A DNA stretch of 64,000 nt from Polynucleobacter sphagniphilus (GTDB taxonomy: Bacteria > Pseudomonadota > Gammaproteobacteria > Burkholderiales > Burkholderiaceae). A program made the translations under genes and the position numbers. Location: NCBI RefSeq assembly GCF_001953355.1, contig NZ_MPIY01000002.1:123868-187867 (forward strand), read 5' to 3'. Shown one piece after another: positions 52,820 through 60,952 of the stretch; the stretch's first letter is position 1, and every line of letters starts with the position of its first letter. The notes below the pieces were generated by a model, which searched no databases, was not told the origin of the DNA, and saw only the letters and a list, made by a program, of their open reading frames with translations.

Positions 52820-52875
52820 AGGTCAAAGTATCCACTTTTTTAGGGTTTTCGTCTTTTCAATCTCGACCTGAGATA

Positions 52876-54283
52876 ATGATATTCATGCATATTCGTACAC
52901 GTTTCGCCCCCAGTCCCACGGGCTTTATTCATCTGGGCAACCTGCGCAGCGCACTCTACCCCTGGGCGTTTGCAAGGCATCATGATGGTGAGTTCATCCT
53001 GCGCATTGAAGATACCGACTTAGAGCGTTCCAGCCAAGAGGCGGTGGATGTCATCATCGAGGGCATGGCCTGGCTTGGCCTCGATTTTGATGAGGGCCCC
53101 ATTTATCAAATGCAGCGCATTGATCGATATCGCGCAGTGCTTAAACAACTAGTCGAAGCTGGTTATGCCTACCCCTGTTACATGAGTGAGAATGAGCTCA
53201 ATAAGTTACGTGATGAGCAAATGGACTAAAAAAGAAAAGCCTCGCTATAACGGTTTATGGCGTCCTGAGCCCGGTAAAACATTGCCGGCGATACCGGAGG
53301 GAGTATTGCCTGTATTACGGTTTAAGAACCCGATTGGGGGCTCTGTAGTTTGGGATGACGCCGTTAAGGGTCGCATCGAGATTAGCAATGATGAGTTAGA
53401 TGATTTAATTATTGCAAGGCCAGACGGTACGCCTACTTATAATTTTTGCGTAGTAGTTGACGATCTAGATATGAAAATCACTCACGTAATTCGTGGCGAT
53501 GATCATGTGAACAACACACCAAGGCAAATTAATATCATGAAGGCCTTAGGGGCTACACCACCAGTCTATGCGCATTTACCTACTGTATTAAATGACTTGG
53601 GTGAGAAGATGAGTAAGCGCAATGGGGCTATGAGTGTGCGTGATTATCAAAAAGCAGGCTACTTACCTGAAGCAATTTTGAACTACTTGGCTCGTTTAGG
53701 TTGGTCACATGGTGATGCTGAAGTTTTCAGTAAAGAGCAATTTGTAAATTGGTTTGAATTAGAGAGTTTGGGTAGATCGCCAGCCCAGCACAACCCGGAA
53801 AAATTACTTTGGCTAAATCACCAATATATTCAACAGGCCGATCCTGAAGAGCTAGCCAAAGCGACCAAACCATTTGCCCATGCTATTGGCATCGATACAG
53901 AAAGCGGTCCTAACTTTACACAAGTGGTTGCATTGCTAAAAGATAGAGCAAACACCTTGATAGAACTCGCTGAAGGCGCCAAGTTGTTTTATATTCCGGC
54001 ACCAGTACATAGCAAGGATGCCATTGCTGAAAATATTCCTGCTGCGATCGCTCCAGCTCTAACAGAGTTATTCGAAATGATTAAAGCAACCGAGCCAAGT
54101 AAGGAGGCTTACGGGGCCGCTTTTAAACAGGTCTTAGCCAGCCACAAGATTAAAATGCCGGCACTAGCTATGCCTGTACGTTATGCCCTATTTGCAACTA
54201 CGCAAACGCCAGCAATTGATTCTGTCTTAGTTGTTTTGGGGAAAGATGAGGTCTTAAAGCGTTTATCTGCAGTGCTTGAGTAA
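52876..54283 (+). pseudogene. gltX: Glutamyl-tRNA synthetase, reading frame broken by one base
   Basis: The gene for the class I synthetase that charges tRNA-Glu. The first part (to a TAA at 53227) holds [20 protein letters not shown] with the HIGH-type motif HLGN. The rest continues in the next frame ([14 protein letters not shown]...) with KMSKR intact and a full C-terminal anticodon domain, about 468 residues in total. Removing A53225 from ATGGACTAAAAAAG restores ATGGCTAAAAAAG, which reads Met-Ala-Lys-Lys as expected in the family. gltX is essential, so a sequencing error, a very recent mutation or recoding are the options. No other decay is seen. Start may be ATG at 52885 instead. Confidence 0.88.
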
Positions 54284-54288
54284 TAAAT

Positions 54289-54316
54289 TCGACAAGCCCA
54301 GGAAAAATAGTATAAA
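54289..54316 (+). promoter_or_regulatory. Probable sigma70 promoter of the tRNA cluster
   Basis: TCGACA (54289-54294) and TATAAA(AT) (54311-54316) are separated by 16 bp, directly after gltX and about 45 bp upstream of tRNA-Ala. Spacing and hexamers are good for a stable RNA promoter. Confidence 0.6.
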
Positions 54317-54361
54317 ATCTTGGATTGTTTTGAGTGTCTTGTAGCTTTAACGCGAGATTAC

Positions 54362-54437
<76 letters not shown>

Positions 54438-54473
54438 AGCATTTGAAGTACGGTAGTAAACGTAGTAGTCCAG

Positions 54474-54549
54474 GTCCCCATCGTCTAGAGGCCTAGGACA
54501 TCACCCTTTCACGGTGAGTACGGGGGTTCGAATCCCCCTGGGGACGCCA
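54474..54549 (+). tRNA. tRNA-Glu (anticodon UUC)
   Basis: A 76-nt tRNA with encoded CCA. The acceptor stem GTCCCCA pairs with TGGGGAC, the anticodon is TTC in CCCTTTCACGG, and the T arm GGGGGTTCGAATCCCCC is standard. It lies just downstream of its own synthetase gene gltX. Confidence 0.95.
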
Positions 54550-54600
54550 AGATTTTGGCTAGTTGTTGAAGTAAGTGACACAAGTAGCGCGTTGTAATTT

Positions 54601-54677
54601 GGAGCGGTAGTTCAGTTGGTTAGAATATCGGCCTGTCACGCCGAGGGTCGCGGGTTCGAGTCCCGTCCGCTCCGCCA
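54601..54677 (+). tRNA. tRNA-Asp (anticodon GUC)
   Basis: A 77-nt tRNA with encoded CCA. The acceptor stem GGAGCGG pairs with CCGCTCC, the anticodon is GTC in CCTGTCACG, and the D arm has TTCAGTTGGTTAGAA. It is the last gene of the Ala-Glu-Asp cluster and is followed directly by a terminator. Confidence 0.95.
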
Positions 54678-54681
54678 AATT

Positions 54682-54717
54682 AAAAAACCCAGTAAATTTA
54701 TGTTTACTGGGTTTTTT
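54682..54717. terminator. Strong terminator of the tRNA cluster, bidirectional
   Basis: AAAAAACCCAGTAAA (54682-54696) and TTTACTGGGTTTTTT (54703-54717) form a 15-bp perfect stem with a T run. It closes the tRNA cluster and can also stop the leftward hydrolase transcript. Confidence 0.88.
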
Positions 54718-54741
54718 GTTTTTAGAAACTGCGGCTTGCTT

Positions 54742-55620
54742 TTAGTCGGTACGATCTTTTATCACCAAACTAATTGCTGGCGATTTTGTTTGCTTTTTAA
54801 GTTGATGTGACTGTTGAATTTGAGTGATGAAATTAATGGTTTCATTTACAACAATTTCTCGCTCGTTATCAACGGTGATCATGTGGTAACAATTGCCTAG
54901 CCATATGATTTTACGAATGTCAGAGGAAACCTCTTTAAGAATTAAGTCTGGGTTTTTGGGGGATGCAGTTTCATCGTCAACTGAATGGATGATGAATAGT
55001 GGGACAACCACTTCATGTAAATTTCTTTTTACATCGCCAATCATTCGTAGGGCTTGATATAAGCTATGGGCTGGTAGGTGGGCCGCACCAAGCTCACTCA
55101 CTTCATTATTTTTTACGGATTTTTCAATTCTGCGCCGAAGCTCTCTATTTTTGACGCCATACGGGGCAGTTTCTTTGTAGTGCCAATTGCGAAAGCCAAT
55201 GGCATAAATGAACTTTAGTAAGGGCTGATACCAGGAAACTGACCAGCCATCAAAAAAGAGTACTGGGGACAAAAGAACTAAGCCATCAATACCATCATTT
55301 CTCTCAGCAACGGCAAGTGCTAGGGTGGCACCCATGCTCATACCTACAATCGAGACCGTTTTGTAGTTCTTTTTAAGAGCGATGACAATGTCATCTACTT
55401 GTTCTATCCAATTTTCGTATTGACTAATTCCGGTATGGGCCAAATATCCTGAAATGCGAGGAATGACATAGCTGCAATTCATTTTCTTCAGTTGGCGCGG
55501 AATGGTGCCAAGCTCCAATTCTGATCCACATAAGCCAGGAAGGAGAATGACTACATTCCCGCTGCTACCTTGGTAGAATGATTCGTAGGTCTGATCATTG
55601 GGCAATATATTGTTTTCCAT
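54742..55620 (-). CDS. Alpha/beta-fold hydrolase (carboxylesterase-like)
   Basis: A 292-residue soluble alpha/beta hydrolase with no signal peptide. The nucleophile elbow is VGMSMG with Ser95. A candidate acid residue lies in IHSVDDETASP and the His in LGNCYHMIT. An early LLPGLCGSE loop supplies the oxyanion hole. It is like monoacylglycerol lipase/carboxylesterase proteins (Est30-type), but the substrate cannot be read from sequence. It is a lone gene, divergent from a DUF4118 protein with a 51-bp gap. Confidence 0.8.
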   Translation of the reverse strand: MENNILPNDQTYESFYQGSSGNVVILLPGLCGSELELGTIPRQLKKMNCSYVIPRISGYLAHTGISQYENWIEQVDDIVIALKKNYKTVSIVGMSMGATLALAVAERNDGIDGLVLLSPVLFFDGWSVSWYQPLLKFIYAIGFRNWHYKETAPYGVKNRELRRRIEKSVKNNEVSELGAAHLPAHSLYQALRMIGDVKRNLHEVVVPLFIIHSVDDETASPKNPDLILKEVSSDIRKIIWLGNCYHMITVDNEREIVVNETINFITQIQQSHQLKKQTKSPAISLVIKDRTD

Positions 55621-55671
55621 TACAGCTTATTCATCCAAAGGGTGATTTTATCAATAGAAGGATTATTACTC

Positions 55672-56130
55672 ATGCAAATCCACAATGTAAAACGTTGGTC
55701 TGAGCCTGGTCTGAAGCCCTATATTGTTGCTTCTTTTGGGATACTGTTCGCATTCTGCCTGCGGTACACTTTACATGACTATCTGCAGACGGGTCTCCCT
55801 ATGACCTTTTTTATTGTAAATACAGTCATCATTACGCTACTGTATGGATACAAACCCAGTATTTTTACGATGGTCATATCAGTCCCTCTGGCATCCTACT
55901 TCTTTCTTCAGCCTTTTGCTGCCTATACAGTCCCCACGTCACAAGACATATTCCATTTTTTTGCTTACATATTAATTGGGCTTATCGCAGTTGGCGTAAT
56001 TGAATGGCTTCAAAGGGCTCGCTATAAGGCCATTTTAATTTCCAGAGTGGCAACGAGCCGCTATCGTCTTTTAGCTAAAGCCAGCTCATCCTTAAAAAAG
56101 TTTGAGGCTGACTCAGTGGATCTTGAGTAA
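55672..56130 (+). CDS. DUF4118-type membrane protein without a kinase domain
   Basis: A 152-residue membrane protein with four hydrophobic spans separated by short loops, like the four-helix membrane module of KdpD and related sensor kinases (ILFAFCLRYTLHDYL, TVIITLLYGYKPSIFTMVIS). After the last span only about 40 residues remain, and no histidine kinase or ATPase domain follows. The ATG at 55672 is chosen because AGAAGGA precedes it. A GTG start 30 bp upstream would bypass that site. The role is unknown. Confidence 0.7.
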   Translation: MQIHNVKRWSEPGLKPYIVASFGILFAFCLRYTLHDYLQTGLPMTFFIVNTVIITLLYGYKPSIFTMVISVPLASYFFLQPFAAYTVPTSQDIFHFFAYILIGLIAVGVIEWLQRARYKAILISRVATSRYRLLAKASSSLKKFEADSVDLE

Positions 56131-56192
56131 TTCTGGCACATTAATGTATAAATACTTCCTAAAACACTAAAACCAACAGTTGGAGACAAAAA

Positions 56193-57662
56193 ATGAGTGA
56201 ATTAAATCGGCGTCAGCTATTAAAAATGGGGGCACTCGTTGCCGCAATGGCGCCTGCGATGAGTGGCACCGCAAATGCAGGGGATGCCCCTGCTGCAACC
56301 ATGACACCACCCGATTCGCCTGCAGCTAAAGGCGCTACACATAAATTAGCGCATTACATTGTGAATGCACGGTATGAAGATCTTCCCCTAAACGTGCGCA
56401 AAGAGGGTGTTCGCACCCTGTTCAATTGGGTGGGTGTGGCTGTAGGTGGCTCTGGTCATGAAACTATTCAATGCGCCATTAAAGCTTTAAATCCTTTTTC
56501 TGGGCCAAGACAGGCAAGCTTGCTGGGAAGACGCGAGCATTTTGACATCATGAATGCGGCCTTTATTAATGGCGTGAGTAGCCATATTTTTGATTATGAC
56601 GACACCCATCTAAAAACCATTATTCATCCAGCTGGCCCAGTGGTATCTGCGCTGATTGCTTTATCACAGCACCAAGCGATCACTGGTAAAGATTTTTTAA
56701 ATGCCTTGGTATTGGGTGTGGAAACTGAGTGCCGTATTGGTAATATGGTTTGGCCCAATCATTATGATGTTGGCTGGCATATTACTGGAACTGCAGGAGT
56801 GTTTGGTGCAGCAGCTGCTGTTGGTAAGGTGCTGGGCTTAAGTGAGCAGCAAATGGTTTGGGCCCTTGGTCTTGCAGCTTCCCAACCAGTTGGTTTGCGT
56901 GAATCTTTTGGCTCAATGAATAAGAGCTTTAACCCAGGACGAGCAGCAAGTAATGGCTTGTTTAGTGCATTACTGGCGCAGCAGAACTTTACCAGCTCAG
57001 ACGGCATGATCGAAGCTAAGCGGGGTTGGGCTAATACCATCAGCACCAAACAAGACTACAGTCAAATTACGGAAGGCTTAGGTACCCATTATGAATCTGC
57101 ACTTAATACCTATAAGCCATTTGCTTGCGGTATTGTGATTCATCCTGCAATTGATGCCGCTATTCAATTGCGCAACCAATATCATCTCAAGCCCGATCAA
57201 ATAGCAAGCATTCAGTTAAAAGTAAATCCACTGGTAATTGAATTAACTGGCAAAAAAACTCCTCAAATTGGCTTGGAGGGTAAATTTAGTATTTATCACT
57301 CCGTAGCTGTTGCGATTGTTGATGGGGCTGCTGGAGAAAAGCAATACAGCAATTCCAAGGTACAAAATGCTCAAATTATTGCAGTTCGCGATAAGGTGAC
57401 TGCCATCATTGATGACAATATGAAACCTGAGCAGGTTGATATGACAATAGTGACGACAGATGGGCGCACTTTGCATATTTTCATTGAGCATGCAATTGGA
57501 AGCGTTGAAAAACCAATGACAGATGCTCAGCTTGAGGTCAAGTTCATTGATCTAGTGGAAGATATATTGCCATCAGCCCAAGTACAGAAGTTAATCAAAC
57601 TTTGCTGGAATATTGAGCAACTTTCATCGGCAGCATTGATCCCGCAAACTGCATCTTTGTAG
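56193..57662 (+). CDS. MmgE/PrpD-family protein with a Tat signal peptide
   Basis: A 489-residue protein of the 2-methylcitrate dehydratase (MmgE/PrpD) family, shown by blocks such as FDYDDTHLKTIIHP and GLAASQPVGLRESFGSMNKSF quoted in part. It begins NRRQLLKMGALVAAMAPAMS, a twin-arginine motif (RRQLLK, residues 6-11) plus hydrophobic stretch and an ANA-type cleavage site. Classical PrpD is cytoplasmic, so a Tat-exported member is unusual. No other methylcitrate-cycle gene is adjacent. The substrate is probably a dicarboxylate or itaconate-like compound, but this is unproven. A terminator-like hairpin follows. Confidence 0.85.
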   Translation: MSELNRRQLLKMGALVAAMAPAMSGTANAGDAPAATMTPPDSPAAKGATHKLAHYIVNARYEDLPLNVRKEGVRTLFNWVGVAVGGSGHETIQCAIKALNPFSGPRQASLLGRREHFDIMNAAFINGVSSHIFDYDDTHLKTIIHPAGPVVSALIALSQHQAITGKDFLNALVLGVETECRIGNMVWPNHYDVGWHITGTAGVFGAAAAVGKVLGLSEQQMVWALGLAASQPVGLRESFGSMNKSFNPGRAASNGLFSALLAQQNFTSSDGMIEAKRGWANTISTKQDYSQITEGLGTHYESALNTYKPFACGIVIHPAIDAAIQLRNQYHLKPDQIASIQLKVNPLVIELTGKKTPQIGLEGKFSIYHSVAVAIVDGAAGEKQYSNSKVQNAQIIAVRDKVTAIIDDNMKPEQVDMTIVTTDGRTLHIFIEHAIGSVEKPMTDAQLEVKFIDLVEDILPSAQVQKLIKLCWNIEQLSSAALIPQTASL

Positions 57663-57669
57663 TAATTGA

Positions 57670-57699
57670 TAAACCCCCTGGGTTGTACCAGGGGGTTTA
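57670..57699. terminator. Hairpin between convergent PrpD-like and desaturase genes
   Basis: TAAACCCCCTGG and CCAGGGGGTTTA are perfect 12-bp complements around a 6-nt loop. T tracts are short, so it may terminate weakly on either strand. Its right arm overlaps the stop codon of the desaturase gene. Confidence 0.65.
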
Positions 57700-58434
57700 T
57701 TCAACGGCTTTACATGCCAGCATGGCTGTCAACTTCTTTTCGGACTCCATCTCAAAACCACATTCCACTTTTCGTGAAGAGTTTTCATATGTGGCAAATA
57801 ATATATCCCAAATAGGTAAGCCGTAATTATTATGGTGACGCCCACGTTCATGATGAATGCGGTGCATTTCAGGTCTCACAATGAAATAGCCAAGCCAATG
57901 GGGTGTTTGGATATTTGTGTGCTCCCAAAACTCAAAAATTCCAACCCAAAGTGCTGCCCAGGCTGCAGAATTGATGTCAAAGCCTAAGAGGCAATAGCAG
58001 ACGATATTAATAATCAAGGCATTGGCAACAAAGTCACTAGGGTGACCATATAAGGCGGTAAGAGCCTCGAGTCGATATGTGCTGTGGTGTATTTGATGAA
58101 ATATTTTCCACAATACATCGCTGTGATGCCGCAGTCGATGCCACCAATACACAAAGAAGCTTATACAAAAATACCCAATTAAGCCATTGACCCAGGCTGG
58201 AACAAGATTAAATAGCTTCCCCAGCGCTGGATATATAGCAACACCGCCAAGCAAGGGCAATAGATAGATCCCGGTGATTTCAGTTAATGCTACCCCAAGA
58301 CTGCCAAGTATTATCAGACGCAGTACCCAGAAGGCATCCTTGGTATATAGATGCATGGGTCTAATGCGCTCAAGTATCATCATGATGCTAACTGCACCAA
58401 GAGTAATGAGGATTGCATTTAAAGGGCTAAGCAT
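57697..58434 (-). CDS. Sterol desaturase/fatty acid hydroxylase-family membrane protein
   Basis: A 245-residue integral membrane di-iron oxygenase. Histidine boxes are HRLRHH (99-104), HQIHH (113-117), the lone His172, HRIHH (191-195) and HH (200-201), the set that binds the di-iron centre. Four or five hydrophobic spans alternate with them. The family includes C4/C5-sterol desaturases, carotenoid and fatty acid hydroxylases and alkylglycerol monooxygenase, so the substrate is open. It is the last gene of a tight leftward trio, 15 bp after the 123-residue protein. Confidence 0.85.
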   Translation of the reverse strand: MLSPLNAILITLGAVSIMMILERIRPMHLYTKDAFWVLRLIILGSLGVALTEITGIYLLPLLGGVAIYPALGKLFNLVPAWVNGLIGYFCISFFVYWWHRLRHHSDVLWKIFHQIHHSTYRLEALTALYGHPSDFVANALIINIVCYCLLGFDINSAAWAALWVGIFEFWEHTNIQTPHWLGYFIVRPEMHRIHHERGRHHNNYGLPIWDILFATYENSSRKVECGFEMESEKKLTAMLACKAVE

Positions 58435-58449
58435 TACTTATAACCGGAT

Positions 58450-58821
58450 TCAATTTGGCTTATTGAGTAGTTTGGCGGTGAGTTCTTGGTACCAAAGAAC
58501 GCCCAGCGTCATTCCGGTTACCAAAACCTCCATATCGCTGACTAAACCATGGAAATTATCGGCAGCATAGGAATCAGAGTTCATGTTGATAGTTAATTCA
58601 AGGAGTATCAGCGAGGCTGTGAAGGTTAGTCTTGCACACTTAAATCCTGTACCCATTTGGCCCACCAATTGTTTAGCATGGATTATTAGGTAAACAACAC
58701 AAACCGCATTTATAAGCCAAAAGAATAAAATCAAAGGGGTCAGAACAAATGGGGCGCTAACATAATAGATAGCGGATATTAAAAGCTGCAAAGGGAGGAG
58801 AATGAGTCTGACCATGTTCAT
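58450..58821 (-). CDS. Small polytopic membrane protein, function unknown
   Basis: A 123-residue protein I do not recognise. It has about four hydrophobic stretches (near residues 3-25, 27-48, 63-82 and 98-112), no soluble domain and no obvious catalytic motif. The central segment DSYAADNFHGLVSDME holds the acidic residues. The ATG at 58821 and another at 58815 are both possible. It lies between a secreted protein (9 bp upstream) and a desaturase-family protein (15 bp downstream), so it is probably part of that operon. Confidence 0.6.
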   Translation of the reverse strand: MNMVRLILLPLQLLISAIYYVSAPFVLTPLILFFWLINAVCVVYLIIHAKQLVGQMGTGFKCARLTFTASLILLELTINMNSDSYAADNFHGLVSDMEVLVTGMTLGVLWYQELTAKLLNKPN

Positions 58822-58830
58822 TAGGGGCCA

Positions 58831-59418
58831 TTATTTTTTTGGGGAGGTAATTGAAGCTGCCATTGCATCGTAGTAAATTACTTTCACTTGCTCGCCAGCA
58901 TTGACATCAGCCAATATTGCGGGGTTCTTCACCTTCACTACAGTAATTTTTCCACTTGGACCCTTAACGGAAACCATTTGTGTGGTGCGATTCACATCGA
59001 CGATATCGGCAATGATTGTGGTTTTATTCGCAATCACCTGAGAAGGCTTTTGATTTTCCTTAGAAATCTTATCGGCCTCCGTTTCCACTTTACTGCGAAT
59101 GCCGTCATTTTTGGTTTTAATTAGTTCAATAGCTACTGCTAATTCATAACTTACGCTGAGGTGATCACCCTTTTTAATCTGATCAAAGTTTTTAATTTCG
59201 GGCCCAGCAACAAATTGAGATTCGCCCTCATTATTTTTAAAGGTGATAGTGCGAGTTTTTTTATCAATCTTCACAACATCTCCTTCATAGAGCTCGTATT
59301 TATGATCTGTGACGGCAGCATCAATGACGACAGGCTTATCTGTTTGTGCAAAGGCGAAAAGTGGTGAGCTGAGTGCGCTTAAAGCGAGGATGATGTAAGC
59401 GGCAAATGCTTTATTCAT
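58831..59418 (-). CDS. Secreted protein with two tandem OB-like repeats, unknown function
   Basis: A 195-residue protein with a signal peptide (about 1-24, ending FAFA-Q). It consists of two homologous modules of about 54 residues that align without gaps: residues 46-99 (GDVVKIDKKTRTITF... GDHLSVSYELAVA) and 137-190 (ADIVDVNRTTQMVSV... GEQVKVIYYDAMA). A charged linker lies between them. The pattern resembles small beta-barrel domains such as DUF5666 or CusF-like folds. AAAGGAAT precedes the ATG. It is the first gene of the leftward three-gene operon. Confidence 0.72.
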   Translation of the reverse strand: MNKAFAAYIILALSALSSPLFAFAQTDKPVVIDAAVTDHKYELYEGDVVKIDKKTRTITFKNNEGESQFVAGPEIKNFDQIKKGDHLSVSYELAVAIELIKTKNDGIRSKVETEADKISKENQKPSQVIANKTTIIADIVDVNRTTQMVSVKGPSGKITVVKVKNPAILADVNAGEQVKVIYYDAMAASITSPKK

Positions 59419-59476
59419 GACAATTCCTTTAACTATAGGTTATCAGTGCATATTAGCGCATTTCGTTATAAATTAA

Positions 59477-59506
59477 ATTACAGGTCCTAACCATTGGGGT
59501 TATAAA
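59477..59506 (+). promoter_or_regulatory. Weak candidate promoter upstream of hyi
   Basis: ATTACA (59477-59482) and TATAAA(AT) (59501-59506) with an 18-bp spacer lie about 65 bp upstream of the hyi start. The -10 element is good and the -35 element is poor. Confidence 0.3.
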
Positions 59507-59568
59507 ATCATCTCAATGTTTGTTAACATCTGCTCATATATTGTGCAGTTTTTTATAGAGGGTAAAAA

Positions 59569-60345
59569 ATGCCACGCTTTGCAGCCAATCTGACAATGCT
59601 ATTTAACGAAGACCCCTTTATGGAGCGTTTTGCGCGTGCCAAGATCGCTGGATTTAATGCAGTTGAGTTCTTATTTCCTTATGCATTTCCAGCGCAAGAA
59701 ATTAAAGCAAAATTGGATCAGTATGCTTTACAGCTTGTTTTGCACAATTTGCCCGCAGGAAATTGGGACGCGGGTGAGCGTGGCATAGCTTGCCTGCCTG
59801 ACCGAGTTGAGGAATTCCGGCAGGGAGTTTCTAAGGCGATTGAATATGCCAAGGTATTAGAGGTTCCACAACTCAATTGTTTGGCGGGTATCGCTCCAGC
59901 AAACGTTAGCCCAGAACTCTTGCGCAGCACTTTTTTAGATAATTTGAAATACGCTGCAGCTGAGTTAAAGAAAGCGGATTTAAAACTATTAATCGAACCC
60001 ATTAATACATTCGACATTCCTCATTTTTACCTATCCAAAACTCAACAGGGCATTGATATTCTCAAGGAGGTAGGTGCTGATAATGCCTATCTTCAATATG
60101 ATATCTATCACGCCCAACGGATGGAGGGTGAGATAGCGAATACTATTGAAAAGAATCTAACAAGAATTGGACATATTCAACTCGCCGATTCCCCTGGTCG
60201 TCATGAGCCTGGGACGGGTGAAATTAACTATGATTTCCTATTTGAATTTCTGGACCGTCTTCCTTATGAGGGATGGGTGGGTTGCGAATATAAGCCTCTG
60301 ACCAATACTGATGACGGTCTGTCTTGGATCGCCAAACATCTATAA
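59569..60345 (+). CDS. hyi: Hydroxypyruvate isomerase
   Basis: A 258-residue TIM-barrel isomerase (AP endonuclease 2-like superfamily) that interconverts hydroxypyruvate and tartronate semialdehyde in glyoxylate metabolism. Catalytic/metal residues lie in LIEPINTFDIPHFYL (Glu) and WVGCEYKP (Glu). The N-terminal block PRFAANLTMLFNEDPFMERF, quoted in part, is typical of Hyi. No glyoxylate carboligase or tartronate semialdehyde reductase gene is adjacent, so the assignment is by family only. YgbM/OtnI-type isomerases are close relatives. Confidence 0.88.
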   Translation: MPRFAANLTMLFNEDPFMERFARAKIAGFNAVEFLFPYAFPAQEIKAKLDQYALQLVLHNLPAGNWDAGERGIACLPDRVEEFRQGVSKAIEYAKVLEVPQLNCLAGIAPANVSPELLRSTFLDNLKYAAAELKKADLKLLIEPINTFDIPHFYLSKTQQGIDILKEVGADNAYLQYDIYHAQRMEGEIANTIEKNLTRIGHIQLADSPGRHEPGTGEINYDFLFEFLDRLPYEGWVGCEYKPLTNTDDGLSWIAKHL

Positions 60346-60360
60346 ATAAGGTTTTATGAA

Positions 60361-60948
60361 ATGGCTTCAACCTTGGTTGTTTACTTACATGGCTTTCGTT
60401 CCTCACCAAACTCTAGTAAGGCCGTAAAAACGAAAGAGGCTATCAAAGCCCATTCAACAATGAGTGATCCAATTCATTGGTATTGCCCACAACTACTTGC
60501 ATCGCCTAAACAAAGTATGGATATGGTGATTGAGTATATTCAAGCCAATCCAGTCGACCGGTTGATTGTGATTGGGTCTTCTTTGGGCGGTTTTTATGCT
60601 AATTATTTAGCCGAGCGTTATCAATGTAAGGCGGTCACTCTAAATCCTGCTGTGAGGGCGCCTCGTGAGCTAGCGCCTCATGTCGGGGTGATGACTGCCT
60701 ATGATAGTGACGAGCCATTTGATTTTCGCCCTGAATACATTGATGAGTTATGCGCATTACAGGTTGAGCGTTTAACGCGGCCAGAGAACTATTTTTTGAT
60801 TGCTGCTAAGGGTGATGAGTTGCTGGATTGGAAAGAAATGGTTGATTTTTATTCTGGTGCGCAGCAATTGGTACTTGAGGGCAGTGATCATGGTATTTCT
60901 GAGTATTCTGAGTATTTACCTCAAGTGATGCGTTTTATCAGTAACTAA
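60361..60948 (+). CDS. YqiA/YcfP-family alpha/beta hydrolase (esterase)
   Basis: A 195-residue compact esterase. It begins LVVYLHGFRSSPNSSKA, with the nucleophile in IGSSLGGFYAN and the C-terminal His in LEGSDHGISEY. The Asp in KGDELLDW completes the triad. E. coli YqiA hydrolyses short-chain acyl esters. It starts 15 bp after hyi and its stop is 4 bp before the DUF3108 gene, so the three are probably one operon. Confidence 0.87.
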   Translation: MASTLVVYLHGFRSSPNSSKAVKTKEAIKAHSTMSDPIHWYCPQLLASPKQSMDMVIEYIQANPVDRLIVIGSSLGGFYANYLAERYQCKAVTLNPAVRAPRELAPHVGVMTAYDSDEPFDFRPEYIDELCALQVERLTRPENYFLIAAKGDELLDWKEMVDFYSGAQQLVLEGSDHGISEYSEYLPQVMRFISN

Positions 60949-60952
60949 TGCT

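Noticed and set aside
54616..54810. Open frame starting in tRNA-Asp
   Set aside because: It begins within the tRNA and reads through the terminator; typical spurious translation of tRNA sequence.
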